A stretch of DNA of 64,000 nt from Vasconcelosia minhoensis LEGE 07310 (GTDB taxonomy: Bacteria; Cyanobacteriota; Cyanobacteriia; Phormidesmidales; Phormidesmidaceae), in the NCBI RefSeq assembly GCF_015207255.1, contig NZ_JADEXG010000019.1, positions 1 through 64,000 of the forward strand, read 5' to 3'. Made by a program: the position numbers and the translations under genes. Of this stretch, positions 1 to 9,070 are shown piece after piece. The notes beneath the pieces were generated by a model. The model was given only the letters and a program-made list of their open reading frames with translations, did no database searches and was not told where the DNA came from. Within the stretch, counting starts at the first letter, position 1. Each line of letters starts with the position of its first letter.

Positions 1-350
1 GGGCTGTCCAGATCGGGGAGGGCTTCCCCAGTCAGGTGAAATGGCGTCACCTCAACTCCCGGTAGCACCGCCAGACTCAGGCTTAAAGCAGGCTGGTCCT
101 CCGCCTCTAGCGGGGTTTGAACCGGCTGCATACCAATCACCCCGCTGCCGCTACAGCCGACAATGGGAGACGTTTGAATCTGCTGGCGCAGCAGCGGCAG
201 CAGACGGGCATATTCGCTGGCAAAGGCGGTCGATACAAATACCATTGCCAAGTCTGGCTCCTCACCCAGCTGTGAGATCGCCTGGGATGCGACCTCCTGC
301 ACCGCCGCTTCTAGCGAAGGCTGAGTTGAGATTGCACTAGCCCATTTCAT
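1..350 (-). CDS. FIST N-terminal domain protein (partial, 3' part beyond window)
   Basis: The reading frame runs leftward off the window edge, so only about the first 116 residues are present. The protein opens MKWASAISTQPSLEAAVQEV and continues through a hydrophobic strand (LAMVFVSTAFASEYARLLP) to a glycine-rich turn, VGCSGSGVIG. This is the start of the FIST domain found in cyanobacterial sensory proteins thought to bind small ligands such as amino acids. I chose the ATG at 350 because the family usually begins with MKWAS; an in-frame ATG at 383 would add 11 residues with no better ribosome site. The role of the single-domain protein is unknown; the family name is fairly secure from the N-terminal pattern. 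Confidence 0.75.
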   Translation of the reverse strand, partial: MKWASAISTQPSLEAAVQEVASQAISQLGEEPDLAMVFVSTAFASEYARLLPLLRQQIQTSPIVGCSGSGVIGMQPVQTPLEAEDQPALSLSLAVLPGVEVTPFHLTGEALPDLDS

Positions 351-681
351 CGTTTGGGGAGGAGTTTGAGCAGCCGCTGCCATAATTGAAAAGATAGCTT
401 TTGAATCGCTACACCAGTCTAAGCCTGATGCCAGTCTAAAGCTGCCAGTCTAAAACTGATGGTAACGAAGCGGTTATCCGTACCGGGCAAAAAGTTAGCC
501 GTGATAAAATCAAGTCTGTCCAGCGCACTTCTAGCGCACTTTCTAGATAAATTCTAAAATTGACGCTTGTGATACGATAAGTACAAATGCTTAAGGTTAC
601 AATAGTCAATACAGCATATTCTGGATATTAAGCGTCCAGTCAGGTCAACCTCTCGATCATAGAACATTAGTACGGTTTGTT
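351..681. other. Intergenic region between FIST gene and cp12
   Basis: This AT-rich divergent spacer holds the promoters of the leftward FIST gene and the rightward cp12 gene. A weak candidate for the cp12 promoter is TTGACG at 560-565 followed 16 bases later by TACAAA at 582-587. No tRNA, repeat or long hairpin was seen. Confidence 0.35.
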
Positions 682-906
682 ATGAGCGATATTCAACAGC
701 AAATTGAATCTGAAAAGGAAGCGGCTCGGGCTGCTTGCAGTACCGACGGCAGTGATTCCGAAGCTTGCGCAGCGGCTTGGGATGCCGTTGAAGAGCTTCA
801 GGCGGAAGCGTCGCACCAGCGTCAAACAAAGCCCAAAAAGTCCTCATTCGAAGAGTACTGCGAAAATAACCCCGATGCCGATGAGTGCCGGGTTTACGAT
901 AACTAG
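682..906 (+). CDS. cp12: Calvin cycle regulatory protein CP12
   Basis: A 74-residue acidic protein with the full CP12 pattern. An N-terminal Cys pair (Cys19 in AACSTDG and Cys29 in SEACAAA) precedes the AWDAVEELQAEASHQ core, and a C-terminal Cys pair sits in FEEYCENNPDADECRVYD. CP12 is an intrinsically disordered redox switch that links glyceraldehyde-3-phosphate dehydrogenase and phosphoribulokinase into an inactive complex in the dark, when its disulfides form. All four cysteines are kept, so both loops should work. The gene appears monocistronic, with a stem-loop about 100 bases after its stop. Family assignment is secure. Confidence 0.96.
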   Translation: MSDIQQQIESEKEAARAACSTDGSDSEACAAAWDAVEELQAEASHQRQTKPKKSSFEEYCENNPDADECRVYDN

Positions 907-1010
907 GCCATCGGGCTCAACACTGGGCGATAGTATTCTCCGCTCGGGCAGCCGGATAGAAGTCGTATAGAGTTCCGATAATTTGATAGACTCAATAGTT
1001 CGATAGACTC

Positions 1011-1041
1011 AAGGGCCGAGCTTCAGCCGAAGTTCGGCCTT
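1011..1041 (+). terminator. Stem-loop downstream of cp12
   Basis: An imperfect inverted repeat pairs AAGGGCCGAGCTTC with GAAGTTCGGCCTT around a short AGCC loop, with one bulged G. It is GC-rich and lies between cp12 and the next gene. There is no clear T-run after it, so it may act as a 3'-end stabiliser instead of a classic terminator. Confidence 0.4.
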
Positions 1042-1151
1042 GGCTACTGTACGACCAAGCTCATGTGCCAACCTCAATGGGACCGTTTGGAGTGGTGCCG
1101 CATTCGAGTGATACTCACGAGTTCCTTGCCTAACCTCGCCGTCAGGTTGAT

Positions 1152-1748
1152 ATGTTAGACCCCTCAATTCTGCGCGCTTTAGTGTGGACGGACTATCGAT
1201 TAGCAGTACTGTTTACAGTCTTAGCACCGCTGGTGTTGCTGCTCTGGGCTGTAATCAGACGCGCTGATGCGATTCAGCAGCTGCTGATTATCTACTGGAA
1301 AGTAGCGAGCCTGCTAGCAATCACGGTCTATCTGATGATTGGCGGCTTTTCAATTAGCTTTGTCGCTGCGCTGATAGCCCATGCGCTGATTCCGCTCAGC
1401 CTCTGGTTTTGGGCCGACCTCAACGAAGAAATTAGAGAGCAGCCGAACAGCCTGCTGAAGCTGCTTTTTTCGGCCTGGCGCTGGGCGATCACCGTCTTTA
1501 GCAGCGTCAACATCGTTATTCAGCTGTTCTTCCTGCGCTGCGCTTTTTCAAACTCAGCCTTTAGTTCTGCGGCCTGCCAGACCTGGCTAGAGGCCCCAAG
1601 GCTATACCGCGACTATTTTCACGGCAGAACGACGAGCGGCTTTCTCGGCTTTTTTGGGATTGTCGGGCTGGTGATCTATATGGCCTGTCTGGGCTATTTC
1701 GTTCTGGTGAAGCTGGGGCGGCAGGGGCGCTCTGCGACCAATCAATAG
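1152..1748 (+). CDS. DUF3177-like multi-spanning membrane protein
   Basis: A 198-residue integral membrane protein. Hydrophobic segments are visible at about residues 17-36, 45-75, 78-86, 110-130 and 165-187, giving four to five spans, with conserved-looking polar turns DYR and WADLNEEI. The length and sequence style fit the uncharacterised cyanobacterial DUF3177 family. A short gene starts 17 bases after its stop and probably shares its transcript. No catalytic residues can be picked out and no function is known. The family call comes from recognition of the N-terminal region and is moderately secure. Confidence 0.65.
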   Translation: MLDPSILRALVWTDYRLAVLFTVLAPLVLLLWAVIRRADAIQQLLIIYWKVASLLAITVYLMIGGFSISFVAALIAHALIPLSLWFWADLNEEIREQPNSLLKLLFSAWRWAITVFSSVNIVIQLFFLRCAFSNSAFSSAACQTWLEAPRLYRDYFHGRTTSGFLGFFGIVGLVIYMACLGYFVLVKLGRQGRSATNQ

Positions 1749-1764
1749 CGCTTTGGGGAGAGTG

Positions 1765-2067
1765 ATGATCACCGAACCGATTGGTCAGCGGCTAGAGCAG
1801 TACAGCCTTAAGCATCCGCAGGAGGTTTTGCTGGTGCAGGCAAATATTGCTGGCGGTCTCGACCAGATTATTATTTTCAGAGGCTTCTCCAGCTCGCTGA
1901 TGCAGCCGACGGCCTTTGATCCAGATGTTCCTGTGCTACCAGACACCGCCGACATTTTGCAGATCGATCGGTTAGCTGGTCCCTATCGGCCCAACTCACC
2001 GGTTTACCTCGAGCAGGGGCTCAGCCTAGCTGAGTTTTTGTCTCGGCTAGACCAGGCTGGCGTCTGA
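1765..2067 (+). CDS. Conserved cyanobacterial protein of unknown function (possibly DUF7734)
   Basis: A soluble protein of 100 residues with the memorable block FRGFSSSLMQPTAFDPDVP followed by VLPDTADILQIDRL. Small proteins of this type are conserved in cyanobacteria and plastid-bearing plants, and I believe they are catalogued as DUF7734, but I could not check this. The start was set at the ATG at 1765 because GGGGAG lies just upstream at 1755-1760; the longer frame would need a TTG at 1753 overlapping that site. It follows the membrane-protein gene by 16 bases and is probably co-transcribed. No catalytic motif was recognised. Confidence 0.65.
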   Translation: MITEPIGQRLEQYSLKHPQEVLLVQANIAGGLDQIIIFRGFSSSLMQPTAFDPDVPVLPDTADILQIDRLAGPYRPNSPVYLEQGLSLAEFLSRLDQAGV

Positions 2068-2181
2068 AGCGCGAAGTTCATTGCGGTTCAGCATTGGCCT
2101 TACTCCCATTCGGGTCGAGACCTGTCACAATGGGGATGGTTTTAACCGTATCGGTCGATACTGAGCTGTCGGCTCACTGCT

Positions 2182-3270
2182 ATGCCTATCCATAACACCA
2201 TGCAAAAAACGCAAGATCTCCACGTGGTTGAGACCCGCCCGCTGGTCGCCCCCGACCTGCTACATCACCAGCTGCCGATCAGCGAGGCCGCTGCCGCGCT
2301 AGTGGCCCAGACGCGCGATCGCATTCGCAATATTCTCTACAACGAAGATCGTCGCCTGCTAGTGATTGTCGGTCCCTGCTCGGTGCATGACGTCAACGCC
2401 GCCTACGAGTATGGCAAGCGTCTGGTGAAGCTGCGGCAGGCGTTCTCCGACCAGCTGGAAATTGTCATGCGAGTGTACTTCGAGAAGCCCCGCACCAGCA
2501 TTGGTTGGAAAGGTCTGATTAACGATCCTCACCTCGATGGCAGCTATGACATCAACGCTGGTCTAGGACTCGCCCGTAAGCTGCTACTCGACCTGGCCGA
2601 CCTAGGGTTGCCCGCGGCGACTGAGCTGCTCGACCCGATTACGCCCCAGTACATCGCCGATGTGATTTCCTGGACGGCCATTGGCGCCCGCACGACCGAG
2701 AGCCAAACCCACCGTGAAATGGCCTCTGGGCTGTCAATGCCGATTGGCTTCAAGAACAGTACTGACGGCAGCCTTCAGGCGGCTTCTAACGCGATGTTGG
2801 CAGCCAGTCGTCCCCATCATTTTTTGGGGATTAATAAGAGCGGCCTGGCCAGCATTGTCGCCACGACCGGTAACCCCGACGGCCACCTAGTGCTGCGGGG
2901 CGGCAAGCAGGGGCCAAACTACAGTGTCCAGCATGTGGAGGCCGCGGCTCAGACTCTGGTCAAGCAGGGCCTGAACCCACGGCTGATGGTGGACTGTAGC
3001 CACGCCAACGCCAATAAGGACCACGGTCGTCAGGTAACGGTGCTCAATGACGTGGTGCAGCAGGTGATGAATGGCTCCAAACACCTGATTGGGGTAATGA
3101 TTGAGAGTCATCTGGTCGCCGGCAACCAGCCAATTCCCAGGGACTTGCAGCGTCTGATCTACGGCCAGAGCATTACCGATGCCTGCGTTGATATCGATAC
3201 GACGGCAGAGATGCTCCAGTCCCTCGCGGCGGCGGTGGGTCAGTCAGCAGAAGCCGTAGGTCGGCATTAG
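2182..3270 (+). CDS. 3-deoxy-7-phosphoheptulonate synthase (class I alpha, AroF/G/H type)
   Basis: This enzyme condenses phosphoenolpyruvate with erythrose 4-phosphate to make DAHP, the first step of the shikimate pathway. The 362-residue length is normal. Diagnostic blocks are VIVGPCSVHD near residue 65, EKPRTSIGWKGLINDPHLDG near 100-120 (PEP and metal site), the KNSTDG segment near 190, and MVDCSHANANKDH near 272, whose Cys and His are expected metal ligands. It is the type I-alpha class known from E. coli AroF, AroG and AroH; which amino acid inhibits it cannot be read from the sequence. The gene stands alone between a small plus-strand gene and a convergent gene. The start at 2182 is likely; an in-frame ATG at 2200 is an alternative. 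Confidence 0.95.
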   Translation: MPIHNTMQKTQDLHVVETRPLVAPDLLHHQLPISEAAAALVAQTRDRIRNILYNEDRRLLVIVGPCSVHDVNAAYEYGKRLVKLRQAFSDQLEIVMRVYFEKPRTSIGWKGLINDPHLDGSYDINAGLGLARKLLLDLADLGLPAATELLDPITPQYIADVISWTAIGARTTESQTHREMASGLSMPIGFKNSTDGSLQAASNAMLAASRPHHFLGINKSGLASIVATTGNPDGHLVLRGGKQGPNYSVQHVEAAAQTLVKQGLNPRLMVDCSHANANKDHGRQVTVLNDVVQQVMNGSKHLIGVMIESHLVAGNQPIPRDLQRLIYGQSITDACVDIDTTAEMLQSLAAAVGQSAEAVGRH

Positions 3271-3296
3271 GCTTTGACTGCGGCTTTAGACGACGG

Positions 3297-4754
3297 TCAA
3301 AACAGCGGTACGTTGAGGTTGAGGCCGATGCCGTAGATTAAATCGTCAAAGTCTACGCTGCTGCTAGTAGAGTTGCCAAACTTGACGCCGCCAAACAGCG
3401 TCAGCCGACTGTTGGGGGTGATGCTGTAGTTCATCAGTCCCATCACCTGATGATAGGTGTCGAAGCGCTCGATCTCAGTGTAGTCGTCAAAGTTAAGCTG
3501 GTAGAGCAGCGTGGCGCGCAAATCGGGGCTGAAGCCATAGTTCAACGAAAGCGTCAGGGTTTGGTGAAAGCGGCTAGAGCTGGTCGGTTCGACAAAGCTG
3601 ACAAAGGCCTGGTAGTAGCTGTCGAGCCACAGCCGTCGGTTCAGCACGTCGCGGCGGCTGAGCAGTAGGTCAATGTAGTTGGCTCGCAGCAGCTCTTTAC
3701 GCAAACCGTCCTGGTAGAGGTACCGGTTGCGCCAGCCCAACTGGGCATAGGCACGCTGGCTGAGACGCTGACGCAGTCCCAGCTGAAACTGAAGTTCGTT
3801 GTAGTCCACGCTGGAAAATTCGCTGTATCGGACCGCATTGCTCTCCGCGATCGCGTACAAACTCGTCCGCTCCGACAGCTTAGGAAAAGCGTAGAGCGCT
3901 AGCCCCAGCTGAGCCACCTGCTCATCCACGGAGACCGGCGAACGAAAAACGTTGTCGCTGTCAAACAAGCCGACTCGGCCGCCAATAAAGACGGTGGGGG
4001 CGGGCGGCTCAGCTGCGGCTTGGGCCTGCTCCAGCAGGCGCAAAATGCCCAGTTCTTCATCCCGGCGCGATCGCAGCGTCTGCAACCGCAAAATGCCCAG
4101 GTCTGGATCGGCCGTCGCTTCGGCCAGCGGCTCGGTCAGCCCAGCCAGCGGCTCAAGCCGCAGGGTACCCAGCTCGGGGTTGGGCGGAGGGCGGTCGGCC
4201 AGCAGCTGAGTCAGCTGATCTTCGTGGCCTACAGCCGACTCAGTAATATCCTCGGCAGGCGGAGAAATATGCTCAACGGACAGCGCAACGTCTGGACTTG
4301 ATGGGTTGCTATTGGCCTCTGCACTGGGCACAGCATCCGGATTTGGAGCTGGCATTTCAGCAGCCAGGGGCGCTGGCAGAGCGGGGGGCGCGATCGCGGA
4401 TTCAGCCTGCTCTAGAACTGGCAGCGGCTGAGCCAGGTCAATATCCAGCATTGGCTGAACCAGCGTTGCCGCTCGGTCGGGGTCGGGCTCCGCTAAATCC
4501 GCTTCTACTATTTCTGGTATTTCTGGATCGGCGATTGACTCGCTGGTACTTTCCGGATGAAAACGCCGGGTTTCAACTTCGAACTCAGCTTCAGCCGGAA
4601 GATTTTCGTAGAGCGCCATTACAGCTAGCAAAATGCTGAAGGCAATCCGCCAGCGCCGGGAACGGCGTCTGGTCTTAGAGCGGGTCATTTTACCGAGCCA
4701 GATCAGCGGCAGCAGCCCCCACCTCAGCCCAGTCCGATGTAAAGAATCTGTCAA
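3297..4754 (-). CDS. Predicted outer-membrane beta-barrel protein with proline-rich linker
   Basis: A 485-residue protein of no named family. A basic, hydrophobic N-terminus (RRWRIAFSILLAVMALYENL) looks like a signal sequence ending at AEA. A long Pro/Ala/Glu-rich, disordered stretch follows to about residue 265. It contains three imperfect repeats: ELGTLRLEPL, DLGILRLQTL and ELGILRLLEQ. The last 220 residues alternate hydrophobic and polar positions with many aromatic residues (for example AYAQLGWRNRYLYQDGL) and end in phenylalanine, typical of outer-membrane barrels. An ATG at 4688 (MTRSKTRRR) may be the true start. It is divergent from the FecR-domain gene at 5000, suggesting a shared envelope role. 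Function is unknown. Confidence 0.65.
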   Translation of the reverse strand: MTDSLHRTGLRWGLLPLIWLGKMTRSKTRRRSRRWRIAFSILLAVMALYENLPAEAEFEVETRRFHPESTSESIADPEIPEIVEADLAEPDPDRAATLVQPMLDIDLAQPLPVLEQAESAIAPPALPAPLAAEMPAPNPDAVPSAEANSNPSSPDVALSVEHISPPAEDITESAVGHEDQLTQLLADRPPPNPELGTLRLEPLAGLTEPLAEATADPDLGILRLQTLRSRRDEELGILRLLEQAQAAAEPPAPTVFIGGRVGLFDSDNVFRSPVSVDEQVAQLGLALYAFPKLSERTSLYAIAESNAVRYSEFSSVDYNELQFQLGLRQRLSQRAYAQLGWRNRYLYQDGLRKELLRANYIDLLLSRRDVLNRRLWLDSYYQAFVSFVEPTSSSRFHQTLTLSLNYGFSPDLRATLLYQLNFDDYTEIERFDTYHQVMGLMNYSITPNSRLTLFGGVKFGNSTSSSVDFDDLIYGIGLNLNVPLF

Positions 4755-4999
4755 AACTGACCCATCAGCAAATTGGGCACAGCAGCACAGACGGTAATAT
4801 ATAAGACAAAAGGCCGGTTATCAGACCGAATCTTACCCATCGTCCCTGCCCAAAGCTAAGTAAACCTATAGAGTCAAGCATATAGCGATACACTGCTCAG
4901 ACGCTTTTATACTTTTCAGTCAGCCCTATAAAACTTATCAGTCGGATCGATACCAGCACAATCCCAGCCTACCCTGGCCAGAAAAATCTCCAAACATCT

Positions 5000-6625
5000 A
5001 TGAATCGGCATCCCTTTAGACGAAGTCCCTCGACATGGCTATTCTCAGCGCTTTTGGCGGCAGCCGCAGTTTTGGGCCTGCCGAGTCAAGCCGCTGCCCA
5101 GCAAGCTCTGACCTGGGCTCGGATTGACTTTCTGCGCAATCGAGTGCAGCTGATTCCCCGTGGGAGAACTGCCCGGACAGCGCGACTGGCCGATGTGATG
5201 GGGATTGGCGATGCCCTCAGAACTGCGCCTGCCGCCCGGGCCGAGCTCAGGTTCAACGATGGCTCACTCGCACGGATTGGCGAACGAGCGACCTTTCGCT
5301 TTACGCCCAATACGCGAAATTTTCAGCTCTCAAACGGCACGATTTTGCTACTCATTCCACCGGGGCGAGGCCGCACCACAATCCAAACGCCTAACGCCGT
5401 TACCGGCATCCAGGGATCGGGGCTCTTCACCCGCTACATTCCAGAAACGGATACGACCATTGTTGGCGCGCTGCCGAACAATCCCCAGGGACCCATGGTG
5501 GTCTACAACCAGTCCGGCACAGAACAGCAGTCGCTCTATGCCCACCAGATGGTCGTCGTCGAAGGCGATCGGATCAGCCGCCTCTATAATTTCGACCTAG
5601 AGCTGTTTTACGAAACCAGCGGCCTAACCGAAGGGCTCAACCTCACCGATCCGGCGGCCTCGACCGGCTCAGACGCCCTAGACGGCGTCCGTCAGGAAAT
5701 TTTAGACGCGCTGGAGCAGCAGCCCCCGCTAGAGGGCGAGGGCATTATCGAAAATCCTGACTTCATTGCGCCCCCGCCCGCCGTCTCTTCTCTCCAGAAT
5801 GACGTCAGTCCTGCGGCAGCCCCGCCGACCGCAACCCCGCCAGGTGGGGATACGGCTGCCTCGGCTAGCCCGGTACCCGAGATGAATAGTCGCGAGCCGA
5901 TTGTCGCTCCACGGGAGGCCAATCCAATCGAGTCGTCAGCCCGAACCGCTCCGGCTGAAACGGCTCCGGACCCTGACAACGATGCAGTTGAACTACTGGA
6001 GCCAGAAGCCGCACTGTCGAGCGCCGACGCCGAGATTGATGCTGAATTTCCCGACTTTGAGGATTCTCCCGCCGATCAGTTTCTAGATACTGATCCTGAC
6101 CCGACTGCCCTCGAGTCCCCAACCGAAGTGCCGACGGCGGTCGATCAGCCGGCCCAGCCAGATGCGTCAATCACCAGCGATGCTCCCACAGACCCTGGTC
6201 TCGAGCCTGAAGTCTTCCCCGCCGACCCTGAGACAGCCGAGAATGTGCTACCCAGAACCGTCTTAGAAAATGCCACTACCGTTCCTGACAGTACAACCGA
6301 CCCCAGTTCGGTCTCACCGGTCGAGACCGGTATTCCCAGCGAAACGCTGACCGAAGCGCCGATGCCCAGCGAGGCCATGCCGCCAGCCGAGCCACCGCCA
6401 GCCGAGTCACCGCCAGCCGAGCCACCGCCAGCCGAGCCACCGCCAGCCGAGCCGCCAGCCGAGACGCCAGCCGAGCCGACTGAGGTCGTTCCCGAGGAGG
6501 CACCGCCCGCACCACCCGAGCCCACCCAGACCGTTCCCGAAATAATCGAGACGCCCGATCCAGAAACCGTAGAGTCAATAGAGGAGGAGGGTCAGCCAGA
6601 GACAGTCCCCCCGGAACCCCAGTAG
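5000..6625 (+). CDS. FecR-domain exported protein with long acidic/proline-rich tail
   Basis: A 541-residue protein. Residues 1-33 form a signal peptide ending AAAQQ. A FecR-type domain follows: DVMGIGDALRTAPAARAEL and FNDGSLARIGERATFRF near residues 65-105, then NGTILLLIPPG and a beta-rich region to about 200. The remainder is disordered, rich in Pro, Glu and Ala, with a tandem block of PPAE units near residues 455-490 encoded by 15-base DNA repeats. FecR domains are periplasmic sensors in iron transport and are also common in cyanobacterial envelope proteins. The gene is divergent from the barrel gene and convergent with the CHASE2 kinase, with 36 bases between the stops. The ligand is unknown. 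Confidence 0.8.
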   Translation: MNRHPFRRSPSTWLFSALLAAAAVLGLPSQAAAQQALTWARIDFLRNRVQLIPRGRTARTARLADVMGIGDALRTAPAARAELRFNDGSLARIGERATFRFTPNTRNFQLSNGTILLLIPPGRGRTTIQTPNAVTGIQGSGLFTRYIPETDTTIVGALPNNPQGPMVVYNQSGTEQQSLYAHQMVVVEGDRISRLYNFDLELFYETSGLTEGLNLTDPAASTGSDALDGVRQEILDALEQQPPLEGEGIIENPDFIAPPPAVSSLQNDVSPAAAPPTATPPGGDTAASASPVPEMNSREPIVAPREANPIESSARTAPAETAPDPDNDAVELLEPEAALSSADAEIDAEFPDFEDSPADQFLDTDPDPTALESPTEVPTAVDQPAQPDASITSDAPTDPGLEPEVFPADPETAENVLPRTVLENATTVPDSTTDPSSVSPVETGIPSETLTEAPMPSEAMPPAEPPPAESPPAEPPPAEPPPAEPPAETPAEPTEVVPEEAPPAPPEPTQTVPEIIETPDPETVESIEEEGQPETVPPEPQ

Positions 6626-6661
6626 CCTTCCTGATGCAGCTAGCGGGGCAAAGTCTTGCAG

Positions 6662-9070
6662 TTAGCTCTGCGACTGATGGCTGGACCGATACTGTTCCGG
6701 CCAGCTTTCGGGCAAAATTTCAGTCGGGGCCAGGTTTTCACTGGTTTCTGATGCTCCATCGGGTGCCGCTGGGTCGGTCAGCCCCAGGAAAACGGCTTGA
6801 TTGTGAGGCAGAGTAGCCAGGTTGAGCTGCTCTAAATTGGTCAAAGCTTCTTGGGTAGAGCGATAGCGCTGGTTGAAATCATAGCGCACCATACGGTTAA
6901 TCACCGCCGCTAGCTCAATCGACAGCCCCACAACTTTATAAGTCCAGATGATTTCACCGGTCGAACTTCGCTGAATGGCGTGGGGTGGGAGCCCGGTCAA
7001 GGCCTCAATGGCGGTGATACCCAGGGCATAGAGGTCGCTGCTAAAGTTTGGCAGACCGGCTGACTGCTCGCTGGGCATATAGCCCTGGGTGCCAATTCCA
7101 ATCGTTGAGGTCACCCGCGCGCTGGTATCAGCCAGCTGATTAGAAATCTGCTTAACAGCACCAAAATCAATCAGCACAAAGCGACCATCCGCAGTCCGGC
7201 GAATAATGTTTGAAGGTTTGATATCGCGATGGATGACACCCTGCTGATGGACAAAGCCAATCACCGGCAGCAGGTCGATCAGCATTTCAGTAACGGCACG
7301 CTGCGACATTGCCGACTGTTGACCTAGCAGCTCCCGCAGCAAGACGCCTTCGACCCGTTCCTGAACCAGATAAAAAGAATAGTTGACTTCGAAATAGGCC
7401 AGTAGCCGAGGAATTTGTTCATGCTCACCCAGTCGCTCCAGGGTATCGGCCTCAGCTCTAAAGAGCCGCTGAGCCATCTGGTGAGACTGGGGATTGTTGC
7501 TGACAATCTTCAGCTGCTTGACGACGCAGGTTGGCGCACCCGGACGTTGAGTATCTGAGGCCAGGTAGGTTTCACTAAAGCCACCCGCCCCTAAGACCTG
7601 AAGAATACGGTAGCGATCGCACAGCAGCGTGCCAATAATATCAGCCTGTCGCAGCACCAGCAAATCCTGAAAATCATCTTGTTGGCTGATAATTTCCTGC
7701 ACAATCGGCGAGGTCACATAGCGCGCCAGCGTGCTGCGGAACCGCTTACGCCTAGACTGCCCAGCTACAAAGCCTGAGCCCAGATCGACCAGCGCCATGC
7801 TGACGATGCCCATCATCGGCGTAGCCGTCATCAAGATCACCTGCCCTCCGACCAGAGCACCGTAGCCCACCAGCCCCCAGCAGACTAGGCTGGCCATGGC
7901 CCAGCTAAAGCGCTGCCAGGGCTTATGGGACAGCTGCATCAGCCCGATTACGCCAATTCCCAACAGCAGCACGGCAATCCCATTCAGCCATGGCAACCGA
8001 ATCAACGGCCGAATGGCCCGCCCAGCGGCGGCAGTCGCCACCGTATTAGCCAGGATCTCTACCCCTGCCATAGATTGGGGGTAGAGCAGCGTTTGGGAAA
8101 AGGGAGCCGAATGAAAATCCTGATGAATAGTTGCCGTCGTGCCAATCAGCACCGTCTTGTCTTTGAAGAAGGCACCAGAGTCCAGCTGATTTTGCCAGGG
8201 GTCAGGGTCAAGTACGTACCAGAACGGAATTTGGGTAAACGTCCCACCGGGGCCATAGAAATAGATGCTCTCTCCCACATCCGGTGGCGGCTCGATTTTG
8301 GCCGCGCTCAGCGTCGCCTGGGCGAAACTGAGAATTGAGCGATCGGAGCTAGGCCCTGAATCTATCTCTGGGCCAGGCGCTGCCCCGGTTAGCCGCTGTT
8401 CAGACTGATGGAGCGCCGATAGGAAAGCCTCACTAAGTCGATGAATCCTGCCATCGGGCTCAACCAGAAAATTGATGGCGCCGATCTGCACTGGCGTCTC
8501 TCGGAACCGGAGCAGCGGCAGTAGCGGCTGGATTAGCTCCCCCTGCCGGATATCGATATTGCCATATTCCGCCGCCAGGACGACGCGATCGCCATAGGTT
8601 TGCAGTGTCTGGGTCAGCGCTGCGTCATCGGCTTCGCCGTAGGTACTGGGTGCTGAAAAGACCACATCTAGAGCCACCGCCCTAGCTCCCGCCCGCAACA
8701 GTTTTTCAATCGCGGTGGCATAGGCCTGCCGCTGCCAGGGCCAGGCCTGAATGGACTGTAGCTGGGGATAGCGCTGGGGATCGTTGAGATAGTGCTGGCC
8801 CTGGGCTAAAGACTCTTCATCGATCGCCAGGATGACCACGTCATCAGGCGGCGACACCGGCCCTCTCAGTTCAAAAAAAAGGGTCTGTACCTGCCGCTCC
8901 CAAAGCGCCACTAGCCCCAAATTTAAGCCGGTTGCGGCCGCCGCTGCTGAGATACAGAAGCCCAACAGCGCCAATCGCCAATGGCGAGTCAGCAGGTTTC
9001 GTCGCCAGTAGTGAGCAAGCTTATCTTCCGGGGTCAGCGGTGTCGTTTCCCCATTCGGCGGCACATCCAT
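6662..9070 (-). CDS. CHASE2-domain serine/threonine protein kinase
   Basis: An 802-residue membrane receptor kinase. One transmembrane helix near residues 33-55 leads into a CHASE2 extracytoplasmic sensor domain to about residue 345 (DDVVILAIDEESL, AVALDVVFSAPS, VLIGTTA). Three more membrane helices lie near 355-445. The cytoplasmic kinase has the glycine loop GAGGFSETYLAS, the ATP lysine in CVVKQL, the catalytic loop HRDIKPSNII, the DFGAVK metal site and GTQGYMPSEQ, so it should be active. CHASE2 sensing coupled to Ser/Thr kinases or adenylyl cyclases is known from cyanobacteria; the stimulus is not. A signalling link with the neighbouring FecR protein is an inference from position. Confidence 0.93.
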   Translation of the reverse strand: MDVPPNGETTPLTPEDKLAHYWRRNLLTRHWRLALLGFCISAAAAATGLNLGLVALWERQVQTLFFELRGPVSPPDDVVILAIDEESLAQGQHYLNDPQRYPQLQSIQAWPWQRQAYATAIEKLLRAGARAVALDVVFSAPSTYGEADDAALTQTLQTYGDRVVLAAEYGNIDIRQGELIQPLLPLLRFRETPVQIGAINFLVEPDGRIHRLSEAFLSALHQSEQRLTGAAPGPEIDSGPSSDRSILSFAQATLSAAKIEPPPDVGESIYFYGPGGTFTQIPFWYVLDPDPWQNQLDSGAFFKDKTVLIGTTATIHQDFHSAPFSQTLLYPQSMAGVEILANTVATAAAGRAIRPLIRLPWLNGIAVLLLGIGVIGLMQLSHKPWQRFSWAMASLVCWGLVGYGALVGGQVILMTATPMMGIVSMALVDLGSGFVAGQSRRKRFRSTLARYVTSPIVQEIISQQDDFQDLLVLRQADIIGTLLCDRYRILQVLGAGGFSETYLASDTQRPGAPTCVVKQLKIVSNNPQSHQMAQRLFRAEADTLERLGEHEQIPRLLAYFEVNYSFYLVQERVEGVLLRELLGQQSAMSQRAVTEMLIDLLPVIGFVHQQGVIHRDIKPSNIIRRTADGRFVLIDFGAVKQISNQLADTSARVTSTIGIGTQGYMPSEQSAGLPNFSSDLYALGITAIEALTGLPPHAIQRSSTGEIIWTYKVVGLSIELAAVINRMVRYDFNQRYRSTQEALTNLEQLNLATLPHNQAVFLGLTDPAAPDGASETSENLAPTEILPESWPEQYRSSHQSQS

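Noticed and set aside
6145-6578. Gly/Ser/Ala-rich and Arg-rich frames opposite the FecR gene
   Set aside because: They are mirror images of the PPAE repeats of the FecR protein, with no independent coding signal.
6634-6816. 60-codon frame after the FecR gene
   Set aside because: It lies mostly opposite the strongly supported 3' end of the CHASE2 kinase gene and has no features of its own.
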